Assembly: GCA_031673915.1 (NCBI GenBank)
Contig: CP125277.1
Span: 62,001 to 126,000, forward strand
Direction: 5' to 3'
Length of the DNA stretch: 64,000 nucleotides
Origin: CGIF01 sp031673915
Lineage (GTDB): Bacteria > Bacillota_I > Bacilli_A > Mycoplasmatales > CGIF01
Positions 46,669 through 62,853 of this stretch are shown here, in pieces. Positions within the stretch are counted from its first letter, which is position 1; the number at the start of each line of letters is the position of its first letter. The position numbers and the translations under genes are program-made. Below the pieces are notes generated by a model that saw nothing but the letters and a program-made list of their open reading frames with translations, searched no databases and was not told where the DNA came from.

Positions 46669-48735
46669 ATTAAGAGATTTTTTTCTCTGCAATTCTTCAA
46701 CAATATGTTCAGGAACTTCTTCATAAGAAGAAATCTCCATTGAATATGTTCCTCTTCCTTTTGTAAGGGATCTAAGCGTTGTTGAATAACCAGCCATTTC
46801 AGATAAAGGAGATTTTGCATAGATTTTATGAAGATTTCCAACTTTTTCAGCATTTTCAATAGAACCACGTCTAGAAACAAGATTATTTATTATATCTCCA
46901 TAATATTCATCAGGAACAACAACTTCTAGTTTCATAACTGGCTCTAATAAAACCATTCTTAATTTAGATTTAGATTCTCTTAAACAAATAGAAGCTGCTA
47001 TTTTGAAAGCTAATTCAGATGAGTCAACATCATGATATGAACCATCATAAAGAGTTGCTTTGATATCAACCATTGGATAACCAAGCAATAAACCAGAAGT
47101 AAGAGATTCTATTAAACCTTCCTTAACAGGATTAATAAATTCTTTTGGAATAACACCACCCTTAATAGCATCAACAAATTCAAAACCTTTGTTTTTATTA
47201 GGTTCAAAACGAATTCAAACATGTCCATATTGACCATGACCACCAGACTGTTTAATGTATTTTCCTTCATTTTCAACAGTATTTTTTATTGTTTCACGAT
47301 AAGCAACCTCCGGCTTACCAACATTAACTTGAACATCATATTCACGTCTTAGTCTCTCAACTATAACATCTAAATGAAGCTCTCCCATTCCAGAAATAAT
47401 CATTTGTCCAGTTTCTTGATCTGAGTAATATCTAAATGTTGGATCTTCATCAGATATTTTTCCTAAAGAGGTAGTTATCTTATCTTGATCGTGTTTAGTT
47501 TTTGGTTCAATCGCAAGAGAAATTACCGGATCTGCAAAATTAATTGTTTCAAGAAGAAATTGTTTGTTTTCTTCACATAGTGTATCTCCTGTATTAGTGT
47601 TTTTCAAACCAACAGCAACAGCAATATCACCAGCGCAAATTTCTTTAACTTCTTCTCTCTTATTAGCATGCATTCTAAGCAATCTACTGATTCTTTCGCT
47701 CTTTTGCTTAGTTGAATTATAAAGGTAAGAATTAGCTAATACTTTTCCTGAATAAACTCTTAAAAAAGTTAGTTTTCCAAAAGGATCATTCATTATTTTG
47801 AAAGCAAGCGCTGCACAATCACTAGAACCTATTTTAACAATTTCAGAATTATCCTTAACAGAAAAAGCAGTTGCGGCTTTACAATCTAAAGGAGAAGGAA
47901 GATAATCAACAACTCCATCTAGCAAAAATCTAATTCCAATATTTTTAAATGCTGTTCCACAAAAAATTGGGAAATGTTTTCCAGTAATAGTTGCTTTTCT
48001 CACCAAAGTTTTAATTTCAGAATCACTTAAATCTTTGCCTTCTAAATATTTAGCAGCCAATTCTTCATCAAATTCAATAACTTTTTCAATTAAAATTTGT
48101 CTGTATTTAGAAAGTTTTTCAACTAAGTTAGAAGGAACTTCTTTTATTTCAAAATTTTCTTCGACATCTTTTAATTTAAAAAAAAAAGCCTTTTGAGAAA
48201 TTACATCAACAACACCTTGGAAGTCATTTTCAGATCCAATTGGTAATTGAACAACCAAAGAAGAAGCATTTAATTTTTCTTCAACTGATTTTAAAGAGTA
48301 AAAAAAGTCAGCTCCAGTCTTATCCATTTTGTTGAAGAAAACAATTCTAGGAGTCTGATATTTATCAGCTTGTCTTCAAACAGTCTCTGTTTGAGGTTCT
48401 ACTCCTGCTTGTGAATCAACAACCAAAATAGCACCATCTAAAACTCTTAAAGATCTTTCAACTTCAGCAGTAAAATCAACATGACCAGGAGTATCTATTA
48501 TATTAACTTGAAAATCTTTTCAAAAAACAGTAGTTGCAGCAGAAGTAATTGTAATTCCTCGCTCTTTCTCCTGATCCATTCAGTCCAATTGACTTTGACC
48601 TTCATGAGTCTCACCAATTTTGTAAATTTTCCCAGCAAGAAAAAGTATTCTTTCACTAGTTGTTGTTTTTCCAGCATCAATATGAGCCATTACACCAATG
48701 TTTCGAATTAAACTCATTCTTTTTTCTTCTGACAT
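46660..48735 (-). CDS. fusA: Translation elongation factor EF-G
   Basis: Translocase GTPase of the ribosome, 691 residues. It has the P-loop AHIDAGKTTT, switch I, the DTPGHVDF motif, NKMD, and the domain IV/V block SGGHGQYGHVW and the C-terminal EVVVPDEYYGDIINNLVSRRGSI segment. The frame runs through UGA Trps (for example WMDQEKERG, TVFWKDF). The start is ATG 48735, with an in-frame alternative ATG seven codons on. It follows rpsL-rpsG and is set apart from rpsG by hairpins. Confidence 0.97.
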
Positions 48736-48790
48736 GAAATTTCCTAACCTTTATAATAATATAATAATAAACCAATCTAATAAAAGATTT

Positions 48791-48835
48791 TCAGTTTAAT
48801 CAAAGAAAAAACTGAGGGTCTTTGGTTTAAAGACC
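48791..48835 (-). terminator. rpsG terminator hairpins
   Basis: GGTCTTT (48817-48823) and AAAGACC (48829-48835) form a stem; on the minus strand CCCTCAGTTTTTTC follows. TCAGTTT and AAACTGA (48791-48815) could form a second, overlapping stem. This probably separates rpsL-rpsG from fusA. Confidence 0.65.
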
Positions 48836-48850
48836 TTATAAAAAGAAAAA

Positions 48851-49321
48851 TTAAAATCTGTATGAAGCAAAAGCCATGTTTGAAATAGCCATTTTTTGAA
48901 TATTTTCTTTTTTCTTAAATGAATCTCCAGTTTTATTAAAAGCGTCAATAATTTCCAAACTTAATCTCTTAGACATTGGCATATTTTTTCTTTTTCTAGC
49001 AGATTCAACTATTCATCTTAAAGACAAAGTAAGAGCTCTTTTAGGATCAACTTCAAAAGGAACTTGACAATTAGCACCACCAATTTTTCGAGTTCTTAAT
49101 TCTAATTTAGGTCTTAAATTATCTAAAGCTTGATCTAAAACAGAAAGTGGAGATGTTGAAAATTTTTTTTCTAAATCATCTAAACTAGAATAAACTATTC
49201 TAGATGCTTTTTCTTTCAAACCACATATCATAACCTTATTAATAAGTTCACTAACAATTAATGAAGAATATTTGAAGTCTTCTTTTAAAGGATGATTTTT
49301 AATTAATTTCTTTTTTCTCAT
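48851..49321 (-). CDS. rpsG: 30S ribosomal protein S7
   Basis: Head assembly protein, at the E/P interface. The 156-residue frame has MRKKKLIKNHPLKEDFKYSSLIVSELINKVM, SPLSVLDQALDNLRPKLELRTRKIGGANCQVPFEV (family: A.en..P.lEvr.rRvGGatYqVPvev) and an end ESARKRKNMPMSKRLSLEIIDAFN (family: aR.r..k.M..rLa.El.dA). The UGA Trp fits. Its ATG overlaps the rpsL stop (TAATG). Confidence 0.96.
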
Positions 49322-49734
49322 TATTTCTTCCCCTTCTTAGTTCCATATATAGATCTTCCTTGTTTTCTGCCTTCTACACCAGCACAATCAAGATTTCCTC
49401 TTAAAACGTGGTATTTAACTCCAGGTAAATCCTGAGCACCACCACCAGCAATCAAAACTGAAGAGTATTCTTGAATATTATGACCTTCTCCAGGAATGTA
49501 AACTGTTACTTCGGTATTGTTACTCAAACTAACCCTAGCATAGCTACGAAGAGCAGAGTTAGGCTTTTTAGGATTCATTTTTCCAACTTTTTTACAGATA
49601 CCTGATTTTTGTGGACTATTATTTCAAAGAAATTTCTTTTTCTTTTGATTTCAACCCATACTTAGGGCAACGTTTTTCTTTTTTTTATTTTTAGCTTGTC
49701 TTTCGCTTCTTACTAATTGATTAATTGTTGGCAT
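49321..49734 (-). CDS. rpsL: 30S ribosomal protein S12
   Basis: Decoding-centre protein. The 137-residue frame starts MPTINQLVRSERQAKNKK and has MNPKKPNSALRSYARVSLSNNTEVTVYIPGEGHNIQEYSSVLIAGGGAQDLPGVKYHVLRGNLD, the signature block of S12. The lysine in PKKPNSA is unchanged. Two UGA Trps lie in the N-terminal part. It is first in the rpsL-rpsG pair. Confidence 0.97.
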
Positions 49735-49858
49735 TTTATGAATTTTTCTGTTTAGGAGTGAATATCTTTTTTTTGATAAAATAAAAAAATTAATATTATT
49801 AAGTTTAATTTTATCTAAATTTTTCTAATATTGAAAAAAAAAATAAAAAAAAATTTAA

Positions 49859-51307
49859 TTAATTTCTTTTTTTCATTTGAGGAAATGCTATAACTTCTCT
49901 AATATTGTTAACCTCGTTTAATAACATAACAAGCCTATCGATTCCAATTCCTAATCCACCAGCAGGAGGCATTCCATATTCAAGGGCATCGACAAATTCA
50001 TTATCAAAACCAGCTATTTCTTCGTTACCAAGGTTTTTTTCTTTTGTTTGAGCTTCAAATCTAATTCTTTGTTCTTCAGAATCATTCAACTCACTGTAGC
50101 CGTTTGCAAATTCTAAACCACTGATGAATAATTCAAAACGATCTGCAAATTTCTCTTTACCTTTAATTGTTTTTGCAAGAGGAGAAGTTTCAATTGGATA
50201 TTCATAAATGAAAGTTGGCTGAATTAATTTTTCTTCAACAAATTTTTCAAAGAATAAAGTAATTATATGACCAACGCTATTTTGATATCCATCTAGAGAA
50301 ACTTTATGTTCTAATGCTAATTTTTTTGCTTCTTCAAATTCAATAACATTTGTAAAATCTACGCCAGAAAATTTCTTAATAGATTCAATCATTGTCATTT
50401 TCTCAAAAAAATCTTTAATTTCAACTTCGTGACCATTGAAATTTAGTTTCTCTTTATCACTAAACAAAAAATTCTTTGCTGAATTAATTAAATTTTCCGT
50501 TAATCTCATCATATGTTCAGAATCTTTATAAGATTCATAAATTTCAATAGTTGTAAATTCAGGATTATGGCGAGCATCAATTCCTTCATTTCTGAAGATT
50601 CTTCCAAGTTCATAAATTTTTTCAAATCCACCTATCAAAAGGGTTTTCAAAGGAATTTCAGTAGCAATTCTTAAATTTAAATCTCTAGATAACTTATTAT
50701 GATGAGTAATAAAAGGTTTAGCTTGAGCTCCAGAAGCTTCTGAAACCAAAATAGGAGTTTCCATTTCAGTGAATCCTATTTGATTAAGATAGTTTCTAAT
50801 AAAACTAATAACTTTAGCTCTATTAATCAATATGTCTCTGTTTTTCTTATTAACAATAAAATCTAAATGACGATTACGAAATCTTTCTTCAACGTCATTA
50901 AATCCATAATGAAAATCAGGAATTGACTTCAAACATTTACTTAATAATTGAAAATCAAAAACTTTAACGCTTAACTCTCCTTTATCAGTTTTGCATATTA
51001 CTCCGTCAACACCAATAATGTCACCTATCTCTAAATCATTAAAATCTTTATTCTTAATAGAAATTAATTGAATGTCTCCATCAAAACTTCTTAGAACTGC
51101 AAAAAATAGATTACCGAAATTTCTAATTCTCATTATTCTTCCAGCAATCTTAACAGAAATATTTTTTCTTTCTAATTCTAGTTTTTCAAAACTTACAAAT
51201 TGATCAAAAATCGACTTTACGTCAGAATTAACATCGAACTTGCTTATTGAAAAAGGATTTTTATTATTTTCTTTTAAATTTTTTAATTTTTCTAATGAAT
51301 TATTCAT
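49859..51307 (-). CDS. lysS: Lysyl-tRNA synthetase, class II
   Basis: Charges tRNA-Lys. The 482-residue frame has an OB-fold anticodon domain (VKIAGRIMRIRNFGNLFFAVLRS), motif 1 with PILVSEASGAQAKPFITHHN, motif 2 region IYELGRIFRNEGIDARHNPEFTTIEIYE, and motif 3 AGGLGIGIDRLVMLL. The length fits. No UGA lies in the frame. It has about 145 bp of upstream DNA before the valS stop, probably with its own promoter. Confidence 0.97.
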   Translation of the reverse strand: MNNSLEKLKNLKENNKNPFSISKFDVNSDVKSIFDQFVSFEKLELERKNISVKIAGRIMRIRNFGNLFFAVLRSFDGDIQLISIKNKDFNDLEIGDIIGVDGVICKTDKGELSVKVFDFQLLSKCLKSIPDFHYGFNDVEERFRNRHLDFIVNKKNRDILINRAKVISFIRNYLNQIGFTEMETPILVSEASGAQAKPFITHHNKLSRDLNLRIATEIPLKTLLIGGFEKIYELGRIFRNEGIDARHNPEFTTIEIYESYKDSEHMMRLTENLINSAKNFLFSDKEKLNFNGHEVEIKDFFEKMTMIESIKKFSGVDFTNVIEFEEAKKLALEHKVSLDGYQNSVGHIITLFFEKFVEEKLIQPTFIYEYPIETSPLAKTIKGKEKFADRFELFISGLEFANGYSELNDSEEQRIRFEAQTKEKNLGNEEIAGFDNEFVDALEYGMPPAGGLGIGIDRLVMLLNEVNNIREVIAFPQMKKRN

Positions 51308-51452
51308 CTTTTTTTTTAATTTTCTAATTTTTATTTAATAACAAAATTTTCTTAAAACTTTCATCACTTATTAACATAATATTAAGTATATATAATTAAT
51401 GTAATTTTATAAGTAAGGAATGATAGAGGTTTTGCACTTATTAAAAATAATT

Positions 51453-54014
51453 TTAAATCTGTTTTAAATCAGCCAAAATTTTCTCTTTTTGTTTTTGATA
51501 GTTCAATAATTTTTCCTTCTCAGAAGAAACTAATCAACTTGGAGATTTATTCAAAAAACCTTCATTGCTAAGCAATCCTAAACTTCTTCTTATTTCGCTT
51601 TCATAAAATTCCAAATTTTTATTCCTATTAATTTCAAATTCATCATTATTTAATTTAGAAAATTTTAACATCCCAAAGGGAGAAAGATCTATAAAATAAG
51701 GATCTTTAATATTTAAATCATCTAGAGTAATATTTATATTATCAATAGAAATTAATTTATCTAAAAAAAGTCTAATTAATTCACTATTACATTCTCATTT
51801 TTCCAACAAATCAAGATGAAAATAAACTTTTTTAATATCTATTTTTTCTTCCTTACAAAAAGAAGTTATTTTATTCCTAGAAAGAAGAATCAATTCAATG
51901 ATAAAAAGTTTATCAACAATAAATTCTTCATTGAAAAAATCTAAATTTCCAATTTTTTGAAAACTAATTTTCTCATAAATATATTCCGTTACGAAAGGAA
52001 TAAAGGGGTTCAACATTGAAAGCAAGTGTTGAAAAACATAAAGCAAAGTAGTTAAACTTGTTTTATTAATAGAACCTTTTAAAAGATAAATATAAGAATT
52101 GCTAATTTTTTCTTTGGTGAAATCAATTAAAATTTTTGCTAGAAAAGAAGTATCTAGTTGATAATCGATATTTCTTGTATAAATCTTTTCAACAACAGAT
52201 AATTCATTAATTATTCAATAATTCAAGTTTTTAACTACTAAATCTTGTTCTTTTTCCAACAAATCTTTTAAATCATTCCATATTACAAGCTTAAAATCAT
52301 TTGAATCCATATGTTTAGAAAGAAAATTAAAAATACTTCAAATTTTTTGAAGAAAAAAATAACAACCTTTTAACTTATTATCATCAAAAAATAAATCACT
52401 ACCAAAAACATTATTACTTAAAAGAAAAAGTCTTAAACTGTCAGTGCCATATTTAGAAATAACATCTTCAGGTTCAACTCCATTTCCTAGAGATTTTGAC
52501 ATTTTTTTTCCATTATTATCTCTTATTAAACCATGTATAAGGACTTTTTTGAAAGGTGATTTTTGATGAAAATAAAATCCAAAAGCAATCATTTTAAAAA
52601 GTCAAAAGAACAATAAATCAGAACCAGTAACTAAATAATCTATTTGAAAAAATTCATTATTTTCTGAATTTGTTATTAAGGGTCATAAACTACTTGAAAA
52701 TCAAGTATCTAAAACATCTGAATCCTTTTTTCAACCATAATTTTCTAAGGGCTTTTTACCTGCAAAAACTGTTTTATTAACATCATGATATCAAATGGGA
52801 ATCTGATGACCTCATCAAAGTTGACGAGAAATGCATCACTCCTTAACATCATTCTTCCAATTAATTAAATTATCCTTAACATTGTTAGGATAAAATTCAA
52901 TTTCATCTAAAAAATTAGGATTTATTTTTTTAATTTTCTCTACCATTAAAGGCAAATCTAAAAACCATTGAAGAGAAACAAAAGGCTCAATAATTTCTCC
53001 TGATCTTTGAGAATAAGGAGCTTTACTTTGATATTTTTCTTCTTTAATAAGTATTTTTTTTGATTTTAAATAATCAACAATTTTTGATTTAGAATCGCGG
53101 AAATTTTTTCCTTCTCAACCTTTTGCCAAATGATTAAAAAAACCTTGCTTATCATAACAAGTGATAATTGGAAGATTAAATTTCTTAGCTAATTCATAAT
53201 CTTTAAAATCATGACCTGGCGTACATTTTAAAACTCCACTTCCAAAATCAATACTAACTTGATCACTAGCAATAATTGGCAATAGATCATTGGTTAAAGG
53301 ATTAATAGCAAAAAAACCTAAATATTTTTTGTAACGATCATCATCAGGATTAATAAACAAAGCAACATCTGCAAAAACAGTTTCAGGTCTTGAAGTTGCA
53401 ATTACAAGTTTATCATCACTCCCTGATAAAGAATATTCAATATAAAATAAAGTATTTTGAATTTCTTCATGATCAATTTCAATATCAGAAATTACAGTCT
53501 TTAATTTAGGATCTCAATTTACCATTCTAGTGCTTTGATAAATTAATCCATCATTGTAAAGATCAATGAAATAGTTCTTTATTTTTTCCTGAACATCTAA
53601 GTTCATAGTAAAATTATCCTGATTATAATCTAAGAATAAACCCAAATTTTCTCATTGTTCTTTAAACTTTTTCTTTTGTTGAGGATATCAACTCTCCAAA
53701 GCAAAAATTTTTTTTTCTTCATTATTATTAAAAGAATGATTTAATGATTCAATTTTGCTTTGTGTTGCTATGCCAGCATGATCAAATCCTGAAATCCAAT
53801 GAACATTTTTTCCTCTCAGTGAAGAAGAACGAACGATAAAGTCCTGAATGACTAAATCTAAACTATGCCCCAAGTGAAGATTTCCAGTTATATTTGGAGG
53901 AGGCATTAAAATCGTAGAATTATATTTTTTTATATCGAATGCTTTTTTAGCTCAATAATCTTTTATTTCTCTAGACTCTGTAATATTAAAGTCAAATTTT
54001 GATGAATTGGTCAT
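51453..54014 (-). CDS. valS: Valyl-tRNA synthetase
   Basis: Charges tRNA-Val; class Ia with an editing domain. The 853-residue frame has the HIGH motif in PPNITGNLHLGHSLD, the GFDHAGIATQ block, and KMSKS in NGKKMSKSLGNGVEPEDVI. The last about 60 residues are the C-terminal coiled coil typical of ValRS. Numerous UGA Trps break it in the standard code, so only four fragments look open there. It starts 25 nt beyond the lon stop. Confidence 0.97.
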
Positions 54015-54039
54015 TTTTTTAAATAAAAAAATAATATAA

Positions 54040-56418
54040 TTAAAGATGTTTCTCTAAAATCTTTCAGACTTCTTCATAATCTTTAACTAATATTATTTCT
54101 AATTCTTTTTTTACCTCATGAGGAACGTCCTCAAGATTTTTTTCATTATTAAACGGAATAATAATTGTTTTTAGTCCACTTCTATGAGCAGCAATTGCTT
54201 TTTCACGCAACCCACCAATCTCTAAAACACGCCCACGAAGAGTAATTTCTCCAGTCATTCCAATATTTGAAGAGATTGGTTTTTTAATTAAAGCAGAAAT
54301 AATTGCAGTTGTTAAAGCAACTCCAGCACTAGGACCATCTTTAGGAGTAGAACCTTCAGGAACATGTATATGTATGTCATTATTTTCAAATAGATTTTGA
54401 TCAATTCCAAAAATTTGATAATTATATTTAATATAATCAAGGGCTATGCTAGCAGATTCTTTCATTACATCACCCAAAGTTCCTGTTAAAATTAATTTTC
54501 CTTTTCCTTTAAAAATCCCAACTTCAATAGCTAGAATATCTCCACCGGCGTAAGTATAAGCTAAACCAGTAACCAATCCAATCTGAGCATCTTGTTTGCG
54601 GGTAAAATCATAAACTTTACTTCCTAAATAATCATAAATGTTGTTTGAATCAACAATCAATTTCTCTGTCTTTTTTTGAATAAGTTGTAAAATAAATTTT
54701 CTAATTACTTTTTGAATAGTTCTATTTAATTCTCTAACTCCGGCTTCTTGAGTGTAAAATCTAATCATTTCTTTGATTGAATTATCACTAAATTCAATTT
54801 CATCTGACAGTCCGTATTTTTCTAAATTCTTTGGAATCAAATGATTTTTAGAAATATGCAGTTTTTCAATTTCAGTATATGATGATAAATTAATAATTTC
54901 CATTCTGTCATACAATGGCTTTGGAAAATTAGAAGAATTTGCTGTACAAATAAACAATACTTTTGACAAATCATAAGGAGTTTCTCCTAAATAATTATCA
55001 ATAAATTTATTATTTTGATTAGGGTCTAAAACCTCTAACAAAGCATTTGCTGGATCGCCACGAAATCCATTAGAACCCATTTTGTCAATTTCATCAATTA
55101 AAAATAATGGATTAATTACTTGAGCTTTTTTCATTTGCTGAATAATTTTTCCGGGAAGGGAAGCGACATAAGTTTTACGATGACCTCTAATTTCTCCTTC
55201 ATCAGAAACTCCTCCAACAGAGATTGAAACAAATTTTCTACCAGTAGCTTTAGCAATTGAAGAAGCTAAAGAAGTCTTTCCAACACCAGGAGGACCTACA
55301 AAACAAATGACTTGCCCAAGAACGTTTTTGGTTTTTTGAATTACAGCAAGATGCTCAATTATTCTATCTTTAATCTTTTCTAAACCGAAGTGCTCTTTAT
55401 CTAATTCTTCCCTGGCAAAATCCAAATCATTAATTTCATCAGTTTCTTGATACCAAGGCAAACTCATTAATCAATCAATATGAGATTTAATTGTATTTGC
55501 TTCACTAGATTGAGCATGACTTCTTTCATAGTTTTTTATTTCATCACGAACAATTTTTTTTACTTGTTCAGGAAAATTTTCTTTTTCAAGGCGTTTTAGA
55601 TATACATCGTTTTCACTCTCAACACCTTCAAGTTTATTAAGTTGATTTTGAATTACTTCTAATTGTTCTCTTAAATAAATAGCATTTTGCTGTTCAACAA
55701 TTTTTTCGTTAATTTTATTATCTATATTTTGCTGAATTTTTCTTGTTCTTTTTTCAAGATCTAAGAGTATTTTCAAACGTTTTGCTAGACGAAATTCTTC
55801 TAGAATAGCTTGTTTGAATTCTCTTTCGAGGCTATCACTACTCTGAACAATAAAGTCGACAAAACTACCAAGATCACCAACAGCAAGATAAGATAAACTA
55901 TCAGCAATAGTTAAATTAGTACTTTTTAATAAATTAGGCAAATATTTAATAAATTTATCAGCCAATTCATTCAAGTTTTTAACTTCATGAGGTTTAATAT
56001 TGTTAAGGTCTTCTCTAAGAATTTCATAAGAGCCTTTTCAAACACGATCATCTTCGCTATGAAAAAAATCTAACAATTTAATTCTTTCCAATCCAACTAA
56101 TTGAATGTCTCGTAGAGAATCAAAAATAACTTCTAAATTAGCATCAGATGATAAATCAAGTTCAATCTTAACTAAACTTCCATATTTAAAAAAATTTTCT
56201 TCATCATAACCTCTAAACTTTTCATCATCAACAAGAGGTTTTTTGCTAGAAACTATAATAATCTTTCCGTTGCTTCCTTTTCAAGCAGAAATTAATATCT
56301 TTTTTAAAGCTTCATTTTTTTCTAACTTTAAAATTTTGCTACAAGAAGGTAGAAGAAAAAAATTATCAGTTAACAATATAGGAGAGGGATTTTGCTCCAA
56401 TTCCAGTATTTGATTCAT
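54040..56418 (-). CDS. lon: Lon ATP-dependent protease
   Basis: AAA+ serine protease that clears damaged and tmRNA-tagged proteins. The 792-residue frame has the N-terminal substrate-binding part and coiled coil (to about 330), Walker A GPPGVGKTS, Walker B INPLFLIDEIDKM, sensor residues, and the protease domain with the catalytic Ser in PKDGPSAGVA and Lys in LREKAIAAHRSG. The TGA at 54064 near the end is read as Trp; the true stop is TAA at 54040. The start ATG 56418 has GAGAGGAAA upstream. Length fits the family. Confidence 0.97.
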
Positions 56419-56499
56419 AAGAATTATTTCCTCTCTCAATAAAGGTATTTTCAGAAATAAATAAAAGATAAATTTTAATTACTTTTGAAAATGCTTAAA

Positions 56500-56575
56500 T
56501 GGCGCCCGTGAAGAGAATCGAACTCCTGACCTAATGCTTAGAAGGCATCCGCTCTATCCACTGAGCTACACGGGC
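56500..56575 (-). tRNA. tRNA-Arg(UCU)
   Basis: 76-nt cloverleaf, acceptor GCCCGTG/CACGGGC, anticodon loop CTTCTAA (anticodon TCT), discriminator G and encoded CCA. Confidence 0.96.
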
Positions 56576-56731
56576 AAAGATGGATTAAAAAAAACAATTT
56601 AATTAAATGCTTAAAAAATCTTTTTTAGCCAACTTAAATTAGTTAAGCGTTTGATATCAGAAGATATAATAATTATTATATTATTATAATTACTTTTTCA
56701 ATTATGAAAGAGTTAAAGTTATTTCATTAGC

Positions 56732-56843
56732 GCGCTGACAAAAAGCTATTTTTCCCGTGATAGAGTATCTTCGCCATCAATGTGCTTGACTTCCGTGTTC
56801 GGAATGGGAACGGGTATTGCCACATGATCTAATCACCAGCGCA
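56732..56843 (-). rRNA. rrf: 5S ribosomal RNA
   Basis: About 112 nt. The ends GCGCTG and CAGCGC pair (helix I), and the typical 5S core CCCGTTCCCATTCCGAACAC is present. Ends are set by the helix I pairing. It is the last gene of the 16S-23S-5S transcript. Confidence 0.93.
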
Positions 56844-56862
56844 AGAGAAGTTTAATTCTCTC

Positions 56863-56878
56863 AAAACTAAACATGAAA
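56863..56878 (-). repeat. 23S processing stem, 3' arm
   Basis: AAAACTAAACATGAAA pairs with 59909-59924 apart from one A.C mismatch; the two arms bracket 23S rRNA and form the long helix cut by RNase III. Confidence 0.75.
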
Positions 56879-56900
56879 TTATTAAAAAAAGAAGATTACA

Positions 56901-59881
<2,981 letters not shown>

Positions 59882-59908
59882 CAGGTGAAATCTTAATTTC
59901 TTTTTTCA

Positions 59909-59924
59909 TTTCATGTTCAGTTTT
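59909..59924 (-). repeat. 23S processing stem, 5' arm
   Basis: TTTCATGTTCAGTTTT, complementary to 56863-56878 with a single mismatch. Confidence 0.75.
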
Positions 59925-60030
59925 CAAAGAATAAACTACTTTTTTATAGTTTTTCAGAATTTCTTCTGAGGGCTTGTTTAAAGCCTTAAATATAGAGAAT
60001 TAAATAAAATAAAAATCTTAATAAACTCTC

Positions 60031-60046
60031 AAAACTAAATAGAACC
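60031..60046 (-). repeat. 16S processing stem, 3' arm
   Basis: AAAACTAAATAGAACC, the perfect complement of 61613-61628. Confidence 0.8.
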
Positions 60047-60064
60047 TAAGTCTTTAAAACTCCT

Positions 60065-61582
<1,518 letters not shown>

Positions 61583-61612
61583 TAGTTATGAGAATTCACT
61601 CAAACTTGACTT

Positions 61613-61628
61613 GGTTCTATTTAGTTTT
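61613..61628 (-). repeat. 16S processing stem, 5' arm
   Basis: GGTTCTATTTAGTTTT, the perfect 16-bp complement of 60031-60046; together they bracket 16S rRNA. Confidence 0.8.
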
Positions 61629-61648
61629 CAAAGTATATAAAGAAATAA

Positions 61649-61654
61649 ATTATA
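61649..61654 (-). promoter_or_regulatory. Possible rRNA operon -10 box
   Basis: TATAAT on the minus strand, about 70 nt upstream of the 16S 5' end and 21 nt before the 5' arm of the 16S processing stem. The -35 box is not convincing. Confidence 0.35.
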
Positions 61655-61760
61655 AATTTATTCTAATAAAATAGTTTAGCTAAAAGCTTAACTCATTACC
61701 AATTCATTTTTTTTATAAGGGAGAAAATCAGATTTCAGCAGAAAAACCCAGACTTTATAA

Positions 61761-62033
61761 TTATGAAGATTTTAAATTTTTTAGTTCCTTAAGTTTAGCA
61801 CTTATTAAAGAATGAGAATTAGAATCCTTTTTCTTTAAGTAAGATAATAAACGTCTTTGCTTAGCAAGTTTCTTTAACATTGCTCTTTTAGCAGGAACAT
61901 CTTTTCGATTATTTTTTAAGTGATCGATAACTTCCCTAATTTCTGTATTTAAAAAAACGATCTGAGCCGCAGAAGAACCAACATTTTTTTGGTCAATATT
62001 ATAACTCTTTAGCAACTCGATTTTATTAAACAT
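61761..62033 (-). CDS. rpsO: 30S ribosomal protein S15
   Basis: Binds the 16S central domain early in assembly. The 90-residue frame has DQKNVGSSAAQIVFLNTEIREVIDHLKNNRKDVPAKRAMLKKLAKQRRLLSYLKKKD (family: .DTGS.EvQia.Lt.rI..Lt.HlK.h.kDh.srrgLl.lv.kRr.LL.YLk..d). The length fits. It lies about 180 bp upstream of the rRNA operon on the same strand. Confidence 0.95.
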   Translation of the reverse strand: MFNKIELLKSYNIDQKNVGSSAAQIVFLNTEIREVIDHLKNNRKDVPAKRAMLKKLAKQRRLLSYLKKKDSNSHSLISAKLKELKNLKSS

Positions 62034-62440
62034 AGAAAATTTCTTTCTTTTTTAAAACATATTGAAGAAGGCTAAGGGAATCATTATGAAAACCTTTCGA
62101 GCAACTTCGCAAGTTTTTGTTAATTTTCATTTTAGAAACTTTTTTTGAAAAATGATTTTTTTTCAATGATTATAATTCAAAAAGTATTGAAATAACAAGA
62201 GATTTTAAAATCTAGAAAGGAAAAAAATAAATTTAAAAATAATCAGAAAACAGAAATGAAAATACGATTATTACGCGCCCACGCGATACACGAGAATATG
62301 GTTCAACAACACTAGCATTTACTTGCAAACTTAAAATAACAAAAATTTAAAAAAATTAAAAACTTGCAATAGAAAAGTTTATTTTTCAGAAAAAATATCA
62401 TCGTTTTTTCTAATTTCTCATCGCGCGCAAATATTTATCG

Positions 62441-62454
62441 CCCGCATGTGCGGG
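62441..62454. repeat. CG-rich palindrome CCCGCATGTGCGGG
   Basis: A perfect 6-bp stem with a 2-nt centre, part of the segment ATCGCGCGC to GGACGCGC around 62420-62460. It is the densest CpG stretch outside the rRNA genes. Confidence 0.7.
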
Positions 62455-62555
62455 ACGCGCTTTCTTAAAATTTGATGAATAACTTATTACAGTTATAATA
62501 TATTGTTTATTATATGTTAATATAATAAATGATATATTATGTAAAGTCATTTAAA

Positions 62556-62610
62556 TTTTTTTATTTTTTTTATTTTTTTTTTATTTTTTTTTTATTTTTT
62601 TTATTTTTTT
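62556..62610 (+). repeat. Oligo-T tract with regularly spaced A
   Basis: Runs of 7-10 T separated by single A, about 55 bp. It could be a DNA-unwinding element or bent-DNA tract. Confidence 0.75.
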
Positions 62611-62724
62611 ATATTTAGATTCATTATATAACAAAAAATAAGAAACATCTTTATATAACTTTTAAAGTTTATAAAGTTGTATAGTTATTAGATCTTTTTC
62701 AAAGATATTACGCATATGCATGCG

Positions 62725-62736
62725 CGTATTAATACG
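62725..62736. repeat. Perfect 12-bp palindrome CGTATTAATACG
   Basis: It lies next to CGCATATGCATGCG (62711-62724), another near-palindrome. The pair is a good candidate for protein binding in the origin-like region. Confidence 0.6.
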
Positions 62737-62844
62737 AGAGAAAAGGGGAAGGAAAAATGATAGTTAGAAAATAGTTAAAGTTATAAAAAACATAATCACC
62801 GTAAATTTCAATCAAGAAGTTAATTCTTTCTTAAATGAGACAAA

Positions 62845-62853
62845 TTATCCACA
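62845..62853 (+). promoter_or_regulatory. DnaA-box-like sequence TTATCCACA
   Basis: Exact match to the E. coli/B. subtilis consensus DnaA box, about 145 bp upstream of the tsaD ATG. Only one exact copy is visible in the region. Confidence 0.5.

Noticed and set aside
46656..46880. Minus-strand 74-codon frame
   Set aside because: Overlaps the 3' end of fusA in another frame.
62556..62610. CRISPR-like periodic repeat
   Set aside because: Simple oligo-T runs with single A; no spacer diversity and no cas genes.
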